DNA of 64,000 nt. It comes from Maniola hyperantus (Eukaryota; Arthropoda; Insecta; Lepidoptera; Nymphalidae). The first letter of the stretch is position 1, and the number at the start of each line of letters is the position of its first letter. The stretch lies in the NCBI RefSeq assembly GCF_902806685.2, contig NC_048539.1:4972501-5036500 (forward strand). Direction: 5' to 3'. Shown one piece after another: positions 54,801 through 64,000 of the stretch. The notes below the pieces were generated by a model. It made no database searches. It worked only from the letters and a program-made list of their open reading frames with translations, and was not told the DNA's origin. The position numbers and the translations under genes were made by a program.

Positions 54801-57800
54801 ACCTCTACTCGCTACCAATTGGCTGACTGGCAGCGAGTAGAGGTGGTATACCACTACACTAATTCATCATGGAGATCTCATCGTTTTCCGTAGATACACC
54901 AAGTTCTTCTTCTCCAGTTAGTATGAAGTTATACGTAATCTCGAAGGATCAGTCATCTGTCATATTCATTTTATGAATGTTAAGTCACACAAATATCAGA
55001 CTGTTAATCCGAACTGCACATGTCTAAAAATCCTAGATTTATATGATGTTAGATGATGCCCACGACTTCGTTCGCGTGGATTTAAGTTTTTTAAAAATCC
55101 CGTGGGAACTCTTTGATTTCCCTGGATAAAAAGCCTATGTCCTTTCCCGGGATGTAAGCTAACTCTGTACCAATTTTCATCAAAATCGGTTAAACTGGTG
55201 GGCCGTGAAAAGCTAGTAGACAGAGAGACACACTTTCGCATTTATAATATTAGTATGGATTATTTTAATTAAAATAATAATACCTACTTAATGTATGATT
55301 TCTTGGACTATTGAACACAATTAATAGTGCATATATGATATACCATGTACATTAGAATAGAATAGAATAGAATATGTTTTTTATTCATGTAAACTTTTTA
55401 CAAGTGCTTATGAATAGTCAGGTAGTTTTAATTGAATGAATTACTAATGTTGTTGCCTAACTCCAATACTTTCAATTTTCACTTCGACCCTAAACGCATC
55501 CGCAAAAATATTATATCAAAATTTACTAGACATAATATTATGATAAGCAAGCAGTATAGATCAGTAGATAGGCTAAACATATCGGCTACTCTATCAAATT
55601 AATAGTTCCTCTTGTACCCATTTGCCAAAGTGCCCGCAACTTTAGTAATATAAACTGGCAGTGATTTATTATTAACCTGTGCGTGATGAGCGTGGTGTTT
55701 TCATTTAATTATAGCCTTTCAAAGATATTACATTGCGCAGTACGTAGCAGTATACATTAGTGCATAGTTGCGCCGAAATGGACTGCAAATATTTATTATG
55801 TACTTACATTTTGATATTATCATAGTAATTGCCATTTAAAATGTAATTGAGTGTATGAAGGAATCGAGTATCTTGTTTTTGAAAAAAAGACTGTCGCAAT
55901 AGGGATTCTTAGCTAAAAATTTAGGTACTTCAGAAGCCTACACACGTATCTTTTTAAAGTTAACGTAAACTGTGTTAATACTCGAAAGATTATTAGTAAA
56001 GACGAAAAAGTTTTCGGTCCCTTTTCCGTCCACACTTGACTAGAAAGTAATAATCGAGAAAAGGTATAAGTCCCGCAAAATAATGCGCGTGGCCACCATT
56101 TTAGTGACGTCAGCACTAGACTGAAGTTTCGAGGTGATAGTATATTTTTATTTCGGCTGACGTCAAAATGACGTAATTTCGACGTTAACGAGATATGGTT
56201 CCAGCGCAATAGCAATTTGCGGGACGTTAGATTAGTGACGACGTTATACGTAGTGCTCCGTTCTTTAGTTTGGCTCGTCTTGGCGATAAAATGACAGATT
56301 TACGTTTACGCAATTACACACACTTTACGTTAACTTGAAAAACTACATTAGGGCTGGATAATTGAAATGTTATTTGTAGGTGAGAGTGTACTACACATGA
56401 CAATAGTAAACGAAGACCCGACGATGGTGAAGTTCCTCCTCGACGCTGGGGCAGACTACCATGAGAGATGCTTCGGAAACTTCATGTGTCCTGAGGATCA
56501 GAAGGCGTCTAGGACAGATTCGTTTGACCATGAATGGGTTAATGTGCAGCCGGATACTAATTATAATGGGTGAGTGTGGTAAACAGCCACTCTTGCGCTA
56601 TTGGTTTAAATTTTGTTTTAAGGAAGGAAGGTATTTTAAGTATTCTGTGACTATTATCGTCTACTATTAATTCAGACGATGATACATCTCCTAGTATCAT
56701 ACATCTATCATAGTAGACCTAGCATAAAGCTATATTGAGAGCTACAAGTGTAATTATTTCGATTTTAAATACCCCACTGTCGATATAAATACTCTTCAGC
56801 ATGAGTATTATAAAATCAGTTTCATATATCTAACTAGCTACTATTAGGCTAGTTAGGTGCTAGTTATAGATACCAGGAAGTTAGCAGGATGCACCCTGCT
56901 AACTTCCTGGTATCTATTGGGTTGTTTTCACCAGATACGTGTATTGGGGAGAATACCCGCTCAGTTTTGCTGCATGTCTTGGCCAGGAGGAATGTTACAG
57001 GCTGATCTTAGCGAGAGGAGCTGATCCAAACAAGCAGGATACTAATGGAAATACTGTTCTGCATATGCTGATCATTTATGACAAAATGGTAACTTTTTGC
57101 TATTTTATTGGCCTTTTAGTCTCTAGTGAGAGTGAGCTGTATTGTTGCAGCTAAGATTAGTAGTCTCAGAATACAAGGTTTCCTGTGATAAATTCCATCT
57201 AAATCTTTTCAGGAACAGCTAATATCCATACTAATGTTATTTAAATTCAAACGTATGTTTGTCTGTCTGTTACCTTTTCACGGCCCATCCATTGCCCGAT
57301 TATGACGAAATTTTTACAAAGCGCTTTCGAAACTTCAAGTGAAATAAATACCATTGGTTCGGTCGGTAATGCTTTGTTCAATGCTGTATCTATTTGTAGA
57401 GTACTTTCGACATGGCTTACGAAGTCGGAGCATCTTTAAACAATAAAAACGTCCTACACTTGACACCTCTGACCCTCGCAGCTAAGTTGGCGCGAGTCGA
57501 GCTTTTCTTTCACATCCTCAACATTGAAAGGGAGATATACTGGCAAATCGGTGCGACAACCTGCGCGGCGTATCCTCTGGGACAAGTGGATACTATCGAT
57601 ACGGAAACTGGGAGGATAAGCAAGGATTCGGCATTGAACTTGGTAGTTTTTGGTGTAAGTAGGCACTTAACCATAGTAGTAGAAAGGAGTTATGTGCGTT
57701 TTAAGCAATTAAATATCACTTGTTTTAACGGTGAAGGAAAACATCGTAAGGAATCCTGCATGTCGGAGAGTTATCCTTAAAGTTCTCAAAGGTTTATGAA

Positions 57801-60800
57801 GTCTGCCAATCCACACATGGCCAGCGTTGCGACTATGGCCTAAACTCTTCTCATTCTAAGAGGAGACCCGTGCTCATTAGTGAGCTGTAACAGTATATTT
57901 AAATGCTTCTTTTATATTTCTTCCATATTTATCTTTAGTATAAATTACTATTATAATTAACACTCCCTTACCGTAGAAACCATGTGAAATACACCGGCAC
58001 ATTGCGGTTGGCCTACAATTCTGAGCAGTGCCAAGGGCGCTTATAGTCTAAAGCCAAAACTTTCCCTTCTTAGGCAGAAGTTTTAAGGCTAATCTAGAAA
58101 TGCCTGAATTCCTAATCCGAAGCTGAAACTTTGAAGTCCAAAATGCATTTTTCAATTTCGCCTTTCGACTAGGCAAGTCTGAATTATGAGCACTACAAGT
58201 TATACGTTTGTTGTTGGTGCTGTGTTTGCTGTTAACTCAAAAAGTTTTGAACTTGATACTTTTACTTATTTTTTTCAGGAGAAAGACGAACATTTAGAGC
58301 TATTGGAAGGGATGCTAATCGACCTTCTAAAGACGAAATGGAACACGTTCGTAAAGTTTCGTTTTTACCGTCAATTCATCTTGTTTTCTTGCTACTTCCT
58401 GATTTCTCTCGTGTGTTTCACACTACGTCCCGGACCGCCTGATCGGCCGGTTAATGGTACGGTAGTTAACAGTACTATGGGACCTTTGAACAATGACACT
58501 GAATTGGTGTCTGAAGTTGGTAAGTCTTTTTTATCGCGAGATGGAATTGCGCTTGATAACAACCTTTCTTCTCGCGTTGGTCCCTCAATTTTGAGGATCG
58601 TGGCTCCCTCGAGATATCACCTTCTTCACGATGTTGCGCCATTTTTCCCTGTTGGAGGAGAATGATGACAACCATGCTTTATAAAAAGCAGCGATGAGGT
58701 CTGGTTGGAGTGCACTTGCTTAGACGATGCCAATTCACTCTTGCCTTGAAAATATTTAGGTTATACGTGGCAGGAAAAGTACGGATGCCGAAAGGGAATT
58801 CCACACCGTAGCGGCACTTAATTCCTCTAAGGTGTGACCTTAGCGGTCTTGTGTACGTCTTGCTTGCTGCCTAATTTTTTTCAATTACCGACATTAAAAA
58901 CTGGTTGCCTCGAAATCTTATAAGCATCGGTTCAGTAGAATAAAACCAAGTTGAATTTCTTTTCATACGATTTAGAAAAAATTGTATACGAAGGTCAAGC
59001 TATATATAAGAAGGTCAATTATTATTTATGAAAGTATATACCTACCGCTTAAAACTAAGACGGTTCCTGAGGTAGGGTGGGTGCGGTTGACATAATACAG
59101 TGCAAGCTAAAGATTATAATATTCTTTGAATTTTACAGAAAACAATTGCACTATACCAAAAACTGGTGTAGAATTTGACCCAGGAGACGTTGAGGTATTT
59201 AACAGTACAAAGCCAGGAGGTGTCCACTGTGGCAGTTTCAAAAGTCACCCGAAAGAGAAAGAAAAACGTAAGCAAGTCAAAGCCACATTCCTAGGCATGA
59301 TTTATCTACACGAAATTCAAAACATAGAAGTTGATTTTATAATAGAGCTCAAAAAAGAACTGATTTTGGTCGACCAATGTATCCTACATATTATAATACT
59401 GTAATCTCGCGGTGGTTACACTAAAATTCTTTAGTGTTCAAGCAGTAGACTTCCAGTATGGTGATAAGATAAGTGAAGATGCTAGGATTGTTGTTACAAA
59501 TAAAATAAACAAGTTTAAGTAAGTACTATTTTTTACAGCTGGTACTGAAGCTCCCAGGGAAAATGACATGGAAGGCTGGTGGGAAGATCTAACTGAAGAT
59601 TGTAGATTGATGAACTTTGATACATGGCAAGCTAAGGTTAGTTGGAGAATACTGCATTCTAATTGAGGTCCAGAAACTATTTAAAAAAAATGATTTGGTT
59701 ATATTTTTTATTAAAGTTTTGGTAAACGACATGCGTTACAACTTACAATACCTCACGCGACACTGATCAGAACCATCACGCACAGATTACCCTTCAGCAA
59801 AAGCAACTGTACAAAGTTTCAACGAACTATCTGAAGATTAACTTACAGTATAAAGAAGATAAGCTAACGTTTGACGATATTGATGTTTAGATAGACAAGG
59901 TAGTGTCTTTTTACTCTTGGCTTGAAGGTACTTAAGTTTACATATCTACGTTTATGAAACGTCGATCTCAGCCGAAACGGATCTCAGCAGCTCAGTTCTT
60001 ACCGGACGATTAGCACAGTCAAAACAACAGATAGAGTTGGCTTTTCATATGCTTGTGTCAATAATATGTTGCCATGTTTCATTGCATTGCATTGCATTAT
60101 TATTTAAATATCTCGATTTTTAGGTACGGATAAGCGCAGAGCTCATGCTATGGGTCGGTGCGCTGGCATATATCGGAGCAGCGTTACGTGAAGCAAGATT
60201 CCTGGGGCTGAAAATGTTTTTCGAGAACTTGAGCACTGTTCCATCAAGGTAAGGGCGAAAAATAAAGGCCAATTTTTGTATGTTTGTGATTTACCCTTTA
60301 AAAACCGAAGCGTTTAGGTTTTCGTTATATGTTTATGTCTCCATTTCACATATAATGTTTTAGTACCCTGTTTGGGCGGTATAAATGTTCTCAAAAGAGG
60401 CAGTTAGGGTTTGGGTGTGACGTTAATCTGCCAAATGGTTCATTTAGCTGTGTTGTTATTCCTGCCACAGACCGGCTGCTCCCCTGACGTTCTCATTGTA
60501 CTTACCTAAATGGGTACCTACAGATTTTAGTGACAGAATGGGCACCCAGTAACTAGAAATGCGCCAAACTTCTTCTAGATCTTTTAAAGTCGTTACGGCT
60601 TGCCGCGTGTGGAGGAAATAGATAAGTACAAAGCACTTCACGTCCTTTTTTTCATAGACAAATATGAAAAAACATCATAAAGTGCTTTATCATCATCAAC
60701 ATCATTATCAACTGATAGACGTCCACTGCTGAACATAGGTCGCTTGTAGGGGATTCACCACGCCACGGTCTTCCGCGCTCGGAATCCAGTGGCTCTTTGC

Positions 60801-63800
60801 GACTCTTTTGATGTCGTCTGTACTCTGTACTCTCTAGATACGCTGCGCTTTCCAGTGCGAGGTCACCATCCAGCACTTTGGGACCCCACTGTCTATCGGT
60901 TTTTCAAAATATGTGCCCTGCCACTTCAGCTTCGCAATTCGTTGAGCTATGTCGGTTACTCTGGTTCCCCTACCGATTTGCTCACGTAAAGAAACTCCAA
61001 CCATAGCTCTCTCCATCGCTCGCTGAGTGGCGCTAAGAAGCTTTACTATACTTATCTGCTATTGCAACTTCAGAGTGATCTAGAAGTACCTGTACAATGT
61101 ACATACTTTACTTCCAGAGTGATGTTCTTATTCTCTTGCTTGCTGATGGTGGCATTGCCGACACTGCGTCTGTGGTGCGCCGACGAAGAGGAAGATCATC
61201 TTGCAGTTATTATTATGCTAACGACTGCGCCATACTTTTTGTTTTTCTGTCGGTAAGTTTCTATCTAGATTAGAACCAACCAACCAAGTGTGTAAAATCT
61301 ATATACTTATTTATTATTTTCAGAAAGTCTGTGTCTATATTCTGTCGGAATTTTCGCTAAAAAGCTGGGATAAGGGATTAGAAACTTGAAATTTTGACAG
61401 TTCCTTTTATTACGGAGGCACTCACTAAGAAAAGATTTTTAGAAATTCCACTTCTAAGGGGTTTAGATGGGGGATAAAAGTTTGATAACTGGCATTTGGG
61501 TTTTGGTTATTTAAAATTAAGAAGTAGGTAGGTACGTGTTTCATGATTTTTTGAAATTCCAGCCCCTCACCGATTTTCAGAAATTTCACTCGAACGAAGC
61601 TACGCAAATCTCACTAGCTGAGCAGCTAGTAAGATATTAATTTAAAAATCGTTGTCCAGGATATTCTATTGAAGTGTTATTAAATTGTCTTTGTACCTGT
61701 TATTTTAAATAACATTGCTTAAAATTTTGCTACGCCGATCTAAAATATAATTGGGTTGGGGCGTTTCAGTAACTTCATCAAAGGGAACGTAGGTACGGAC
61801 GTAAACTCCGGAATACCTGCCTGGTTTTATTCCGAATATTAACTGCTCACAATAAAAGAGAAGGATCACTGGAGCCTTTATTAAAATAATAATTAACCTA
61901 TAGGGAAAGGATGCTGTAAAACAAACGGCAGCGTACAACACACGATTTTAATTTAGTGTGCCTCAAACGTATACCACTTCTCTCACGTAGCGTTTTATTT
62001 TTATCTACCTACTACCTTGATGTACTAAAATATGCTGGTTTATTAAAATTACATACTTGGAATCCTTCTAAATGAGTAAGAAATTAGTATCCATAGAAGA
62101 GCTATTTAAAAAAAAACCGTTGTTTTATGAAACCATTAGTATGACACTGGATTTCAGGTTGTAAGCAAAAAACGCGTGATAGCCAGCGAAAATATGTTTT
62201 TTTTTGTTTCTATTATTCTGATACATGATAGCCCTTAACTGCAATCTCACCTGGTGGTAAGTGATGATGCAGTCTGAGATGGAAGCGGGCTAACCTGGAA
62301 GGGGTATGGCAGTTTTTTAAACCAGTTTTTACTAAACCTAGCCCTTTGGTTTCTACAAGGCATCGACGTACCGGAACGCTAACTCGGTTGGCGGCATGGC
62401 TTTGACAGTAGGGTGGTAACTAGCTACGGCAGAAGCCTCCCACCAGACCAGAGCCAAGTAAATTTAAAAATTATAAAATTTCAAATTTCCCCTGTCGGGA
62501 ATAGGTACCAGGACCTCCCACTGATAAGACCGCTGCTTTCACCACTGCGCCAGGGAGGTCGTCAAAATATTGTGTTAAGAATGACCGTCTATTGCGTAGT
62601 ATAAGTATTACTGCATAAAGTTAGTTGATTTACCCATATTTTATTAAGTCACTGTTACGAGTGTAATTAACAAAACTTACCTGTTCCAGTGGGTTTAAAA
62701 CTGTTGGGCCATTCGTTGTGATGATATACAGAATGGTAATGGGTGATCTTCTCCGATTTGTTTGTATTTATCTCGTATTTGTTATGGGATTTTCGCAAGG
62801 TAAGTTTAAAAAAAACATCATTGATTTTCAACACAAATATTATTTGAAAGGCCTTGGTAAAGTTTTGGCTAAAACAATAAAAGCGCTGTAGTCCAGCCTT
62901 CGTTAAAGCTTTTTGTTTTTACCTACCTGTTTTGTTCCGAGAATATAGTAATATGAAACTTTCAGCAAAGCGATTTCGATCCCTCGCTTCCCTCTTGTAC
63001 TTAACTAAACTTTTAGGTCGGAAAATCCCTTGTCAGATGTTGTATGTTAATTTTTGATGAATGATTTATCAATTAATTGTTTTGTAAATATACTGTATTA
63101 TTAAGAATAATATAATTAACAGCCTCATCTGGTGACAGAAGGGCTGGCTCATTTTTTGCGCAACAGCTCACCCTGCCTGTCCACCGCGGAAATGGAGCCA
63201 GTATTCTGGCACCATTCCACGCGGGCATGATTTGTATAGTAATCAGATAAGGCTAGCTTTAAATTTTATTATAATATTTTCAATAAAAAAAAGAAAAATA
63301 TTATATTGAATCTTCTTTATCTATACGTACCTACCTACTTAGTTTCGTCATGTCTGTCTATCCGTCCGTGTGTATTGCACATTCATCATTCACATTGTTA
63401 ACAAACTCTATTGCGGATTGTGATAGAGAAAAAACCGGCCAAGTGCGAGTCAGGCTCGCGCAACGAGGGTTCCGTACTACAGTCGTATTTTTCCGGCATT
63501 TTGCACGATAACTCAAAAACCATGATGCATAATTAAATAAATAAAAATCTGTTTTAGAATCCACAGGTAAAGACCTTTCATATGATACCCCACTTGATAT
63601 AGTTATCTTACTTCGAAAAATGAAAATACGAATTATTAGTTCACGACCACAATTTAATTTTTTTTGTGCGATATAACCACAAACTCACGGTTTTCAGATT
63701 TTTCCCCGAATGTCTGCTATAAGACCTACCTACCTGCCAAATTTCATGATTCTAGGTCAACGGGAAGTACCCTGTAGGTTTCTTGACAGACCGACAGACA

Positions 63801-64000
63801 GAAAGACAGACAGACAACAAAGTGATCCTATAAGGGTTCCGTTTTTCCTTTTGAGGTACGGAACCCTAAAAATCAAAGTTTCTAAGCAAGCAAAAATTGG
63901 TCGATACCTACTTACTTAGTAACTGTTCCATAAATTTTAAAATCCTTTCTTTTCAGCCTACTACGTAATATTTCTGTCATTCGACAACCCGAACACACCA
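48805..64000 (+). CDS. nan: TRPV channel, Nanchung-like (3' end beyond the window)
   Basis: Exons 48805-48895, 51491-51669, 52044-52172, 52857-52995, 56380-56569, 56935-57088, 57400-57654, 58279-58519, 59139-59267, 59539-59636, 60124-60248, 61118-61252, 62690-62799 and 63957-64000 give the first 673 residues. It starts MGNTESN. Ankyrin repeats run from about 138 to 360 (GETILHLCLLNA, GESVLHMTIVNEDPTMVKFL, DTNGNTVLHMLI, LTPLTLAAKLAR). S1 is RQFILFSCYFLISLVCFTL (about 410), followed by a long extracellular loop with NGT, NST, NDT and NNC glycosylation sites. S2 is in exon 11, S3-S4 in exon 12, S5 in exon 13 (MVMGDLLRFVCIYLVFVMGF), and the pore begins AYYVIFLSFDNP. Insect TRPVs Nanchung and Inactive form one channel in chordotonal cilia for hearing and proprioception. 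Nanchung is preferred over Inactive from the ankyrin and pre-S1 text; this choice is from memory of the families. Confidence 0.93.
49040..49420 (-). mobile_element. CR1/Jockey-like LINE 3' end, TRPV intron 1
   Basis: The minus-strand frame reads CARSFFPRTCKLWNQLPSAV, FSLDYNMGLFKGRTNKFLKG and ends SANVHGRR before a stop, the usual C-terminus of these reverse transcriptases. Confidence 0.87.
49526..49690. repeat. Lep-A-like fragment, TRPV intron 1
   Basis: Reads 'ctagctgatccccgcggctt' to 'cctctttatataatat' and shares 'aatgtagctttc' and 'ggtgaaagaatttttaaaat' with the array that follows. Confidence 0.78.
49701..51272. repeat. Three near-identical ~490-bp copies in a row
   Basis: Copies 49701-50187, 50285-50772 and 50781-51272 each start ataaactgttcttagtgatg and end tataatattagtgtaga. 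They carry a (CAAA)n run of 10, 10 and 11 units. A 97-bp unique spacer separates copies 1 and 2, and 8 bp separate copies 2 and 3. By eye the copies are almost identical. Confidence 0.95.
52258..52447. mobile_element. MITE with imperfect inverted ends, TRPV intron 3
   Basis: The left end 'ccggcgtcccatggtgcgtg' pairs imperfectly with the right end 'cacgcactgtgggaagccag'. A 131-codon plus-strand frame that starts here (52274-52669) has no recognisable similarity. Confidence 0.65.
53360..53600 (-). repeat. LINE-like repeat H, copy 1, TRPV intron 4
   Basis: The blocks 'ataaaaagcagtgatgagt', 'tggccttgga..tgtttagg' and 'ggcaggaaa' recur at 58660-58870. Probably the tail of a non-LTR element. Confidence 0.6.
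53650..54073 (+). repeat. Two Lep-A copies head to tail
   Basis: 53650-53864 ends 'gcatcagctagt' and the next copy starts at once with 'actattataaatgcgaaa', ending 'gggcatcatccagt' at about 54071. Confidence 0.85.
54505..54564. repeat. Perfect hairpin, 28-bp arms, 4-nt loop
   Basis: 54505-54532 and 54537-54564 are exact reverse complements around atac. The centre reads ggtcattgt-atac-acaatgacc. Confidence 0.96.
54793..54852. repeat. Perfect 21-bp-arm hairpin
   Basis: 54793-54813 (ggtataccacctctactcgc and t) and 54832-54852 are exact reverse complements with an 18-nt loop. Confidence 0.94.
55045..55258 (-). repeat. Lep-A copy, reverse, TRPV intron 4
   Basis: From 'gatgatgcccacgacttcgt' to 'cgcatttataatattagtat'. 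Confidence 0.82.
56069..56225. mobile_element. MITE-C copy 3, TRPV intron 4
   Basis: Begins agtcccgcaaaataatgcgc and ends caatagcaatttgcgggac; inverted relative to copies 1 and 2. Confidence 0.82.
56866..56917. repeat. Perfect hairpin at the 3' end of TRPV intron 5
   Basis: 56866-56888 and 56895-56917 are exact 23-bp reverse complements with loop atgcac. The right arm ends 17 bp before the first base of exon 6 (56935). Confidence 0.95.
57215..57340 (+). repeat. Lep-A fragment, TRPV intron 6
   Basis: Shows 'atccatactaatgttattta', 'gtctgtctgttaccttttca' and 'cggcccatcc' but lacks the rest. Confidence 0.65.
57691..57890 (+). mobile_element. SINE-B body and tail without head, TRPV intron 7
   Basis: Carries 'ttaagcaattaaatatcact', 'ggtgaaggaaaacatcgt' and 'ttctcattctaagaggagac'. 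Confidence 0.8.
58660..58870 (-). repeat. LINE-like repeat H, copy 2, TRPV intron 8
   Basis: Matches 53360-53600 in 'ataaaaagcagcgatgagg', 'cttgcttagacgatgcc' and 'tatttaggttatac'. Confidence 0.6.
60686..61035 (-). mobile_element. RTE-like LINE 3' fragment, TRPV intron 11
   Basis: It is the reversed relative of 8263-8640. The minus-strand frame reads MERAMVGVSLREQIGRGTRV and TDIAQRIAKLKWQ, and the end shows (atcatc)n. It stops about 80 bp before exon 12. Confidence 0.87.
62228..62563 (-). mobile_element. SINE-A copy, TRPV intron 12
   Basis: In reverse it runs from 'gacctccctggcgcagtggt' through 'gggtggtaactagc' blocks to the 3' end 'gcagttaagggct'. The B box is decayed (ggtacctattcc). Confidence 0.85.
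63118..63290 (+). mobile_element. LINE remnant, third copy of the 'gacagaagggctggctcatt' block
   Basis: DNA closely matches 23690-23850; small changes break the frame around the VQRGNAAS motif. Confidence 0.68.
63432..63870 (+). repeat. Lep-B copy, TRPV intron 13
   Basis: Complete-looking copy from 'accggccaagtgcgagtcag' to 'ttttgaggtacggaacccta', ending about 85 bp before the last exon in the window. Confidence 0.87.

Overview
The window looks like nuclear DNA from a moth or butterfly. It is AT-rich, its genes are split by introns packed with interspersed repeats, and the repeats are families typical of Lepidoptera: tRNA-headed SINEs, RTE/CR1-like LINE tails, snap-back MITEs, and repeats carrying the 'cgcgacttcgtccgcgtgg' and 'ccggccaagtgcgagtc' motifs. 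Five genes can be joined exon by exon with consistent splice phases. There are no bacterial-style operons, CRISPR arrays or rRNA genes, and I see no intact tRNA gene.

Layout: (1) 601-3890 (+), an SDF2-type MIR-domain protein of the endoplasmic reticulum, 4 exons. (2) 3891-9597, about 5.7 kb of repeats between two convergent genes. (3) 9598-20218 (-), a complete Polo-like kinase, 10 exons, 569 codons. (4) 20219-21934, the shared upstream region of two divergent genes. (5) 21935-37180 (+), a secreted neutral lipase of the pancreatic-lipase family, 11 exons, with a 6.2 kb first intron full of repeats. (6) 38547-47859 (+), a pickpocket-type DEG/ENaC sodium channel, 11 exons. (7) 48805 to the window end (+), a TRPV channel, most like Nanchung, 14 exons seen; the gene runs off the right edge within the pore region.

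The genes do not form a pathway. Two of them, the DEG/ENaC and TRPV channels, are neighbours in the same orientation about 0.95 kb apart, and both families act in insect mechanosensory neurons. The other three serve ER protein quality control (SDF2), mitosis (Polo) and lipid hydrolysis.

Repeat names used here: Lep-A = 'ctagctgatgcccgcgacttcg' elements, often ending CTAGT (Helitron-like); Lep-B = 'ccggccaagtgcgagtc' elements; Lep-C = 'gggttccgtacc...gacagttgaaattttcaca' elements; Lep-D = 'gtttgagctgtgcgttgatagatcagtcag' elements; SINE-A and SINE-B = two tRNA-headed SINEs; MITE-C to MITE-F = short families defined by copies inside this window. These names are local labels.

The most interesting structures are: a lipase 3' splice site copied five times in a 21-bp in-frame tandem array; a 931-bp GC-cored transposon whose 9-bp target duplication is proven by an empty paralogous site next to it; a decayed copy of the start of a polo exon; a near-perfect 134-bp-arm inverted repeat in the ppk gene; a set of perfect short hairpins that suggest template switching; and three near-identical ~490-bp repeats in a row in the TRPV gene.
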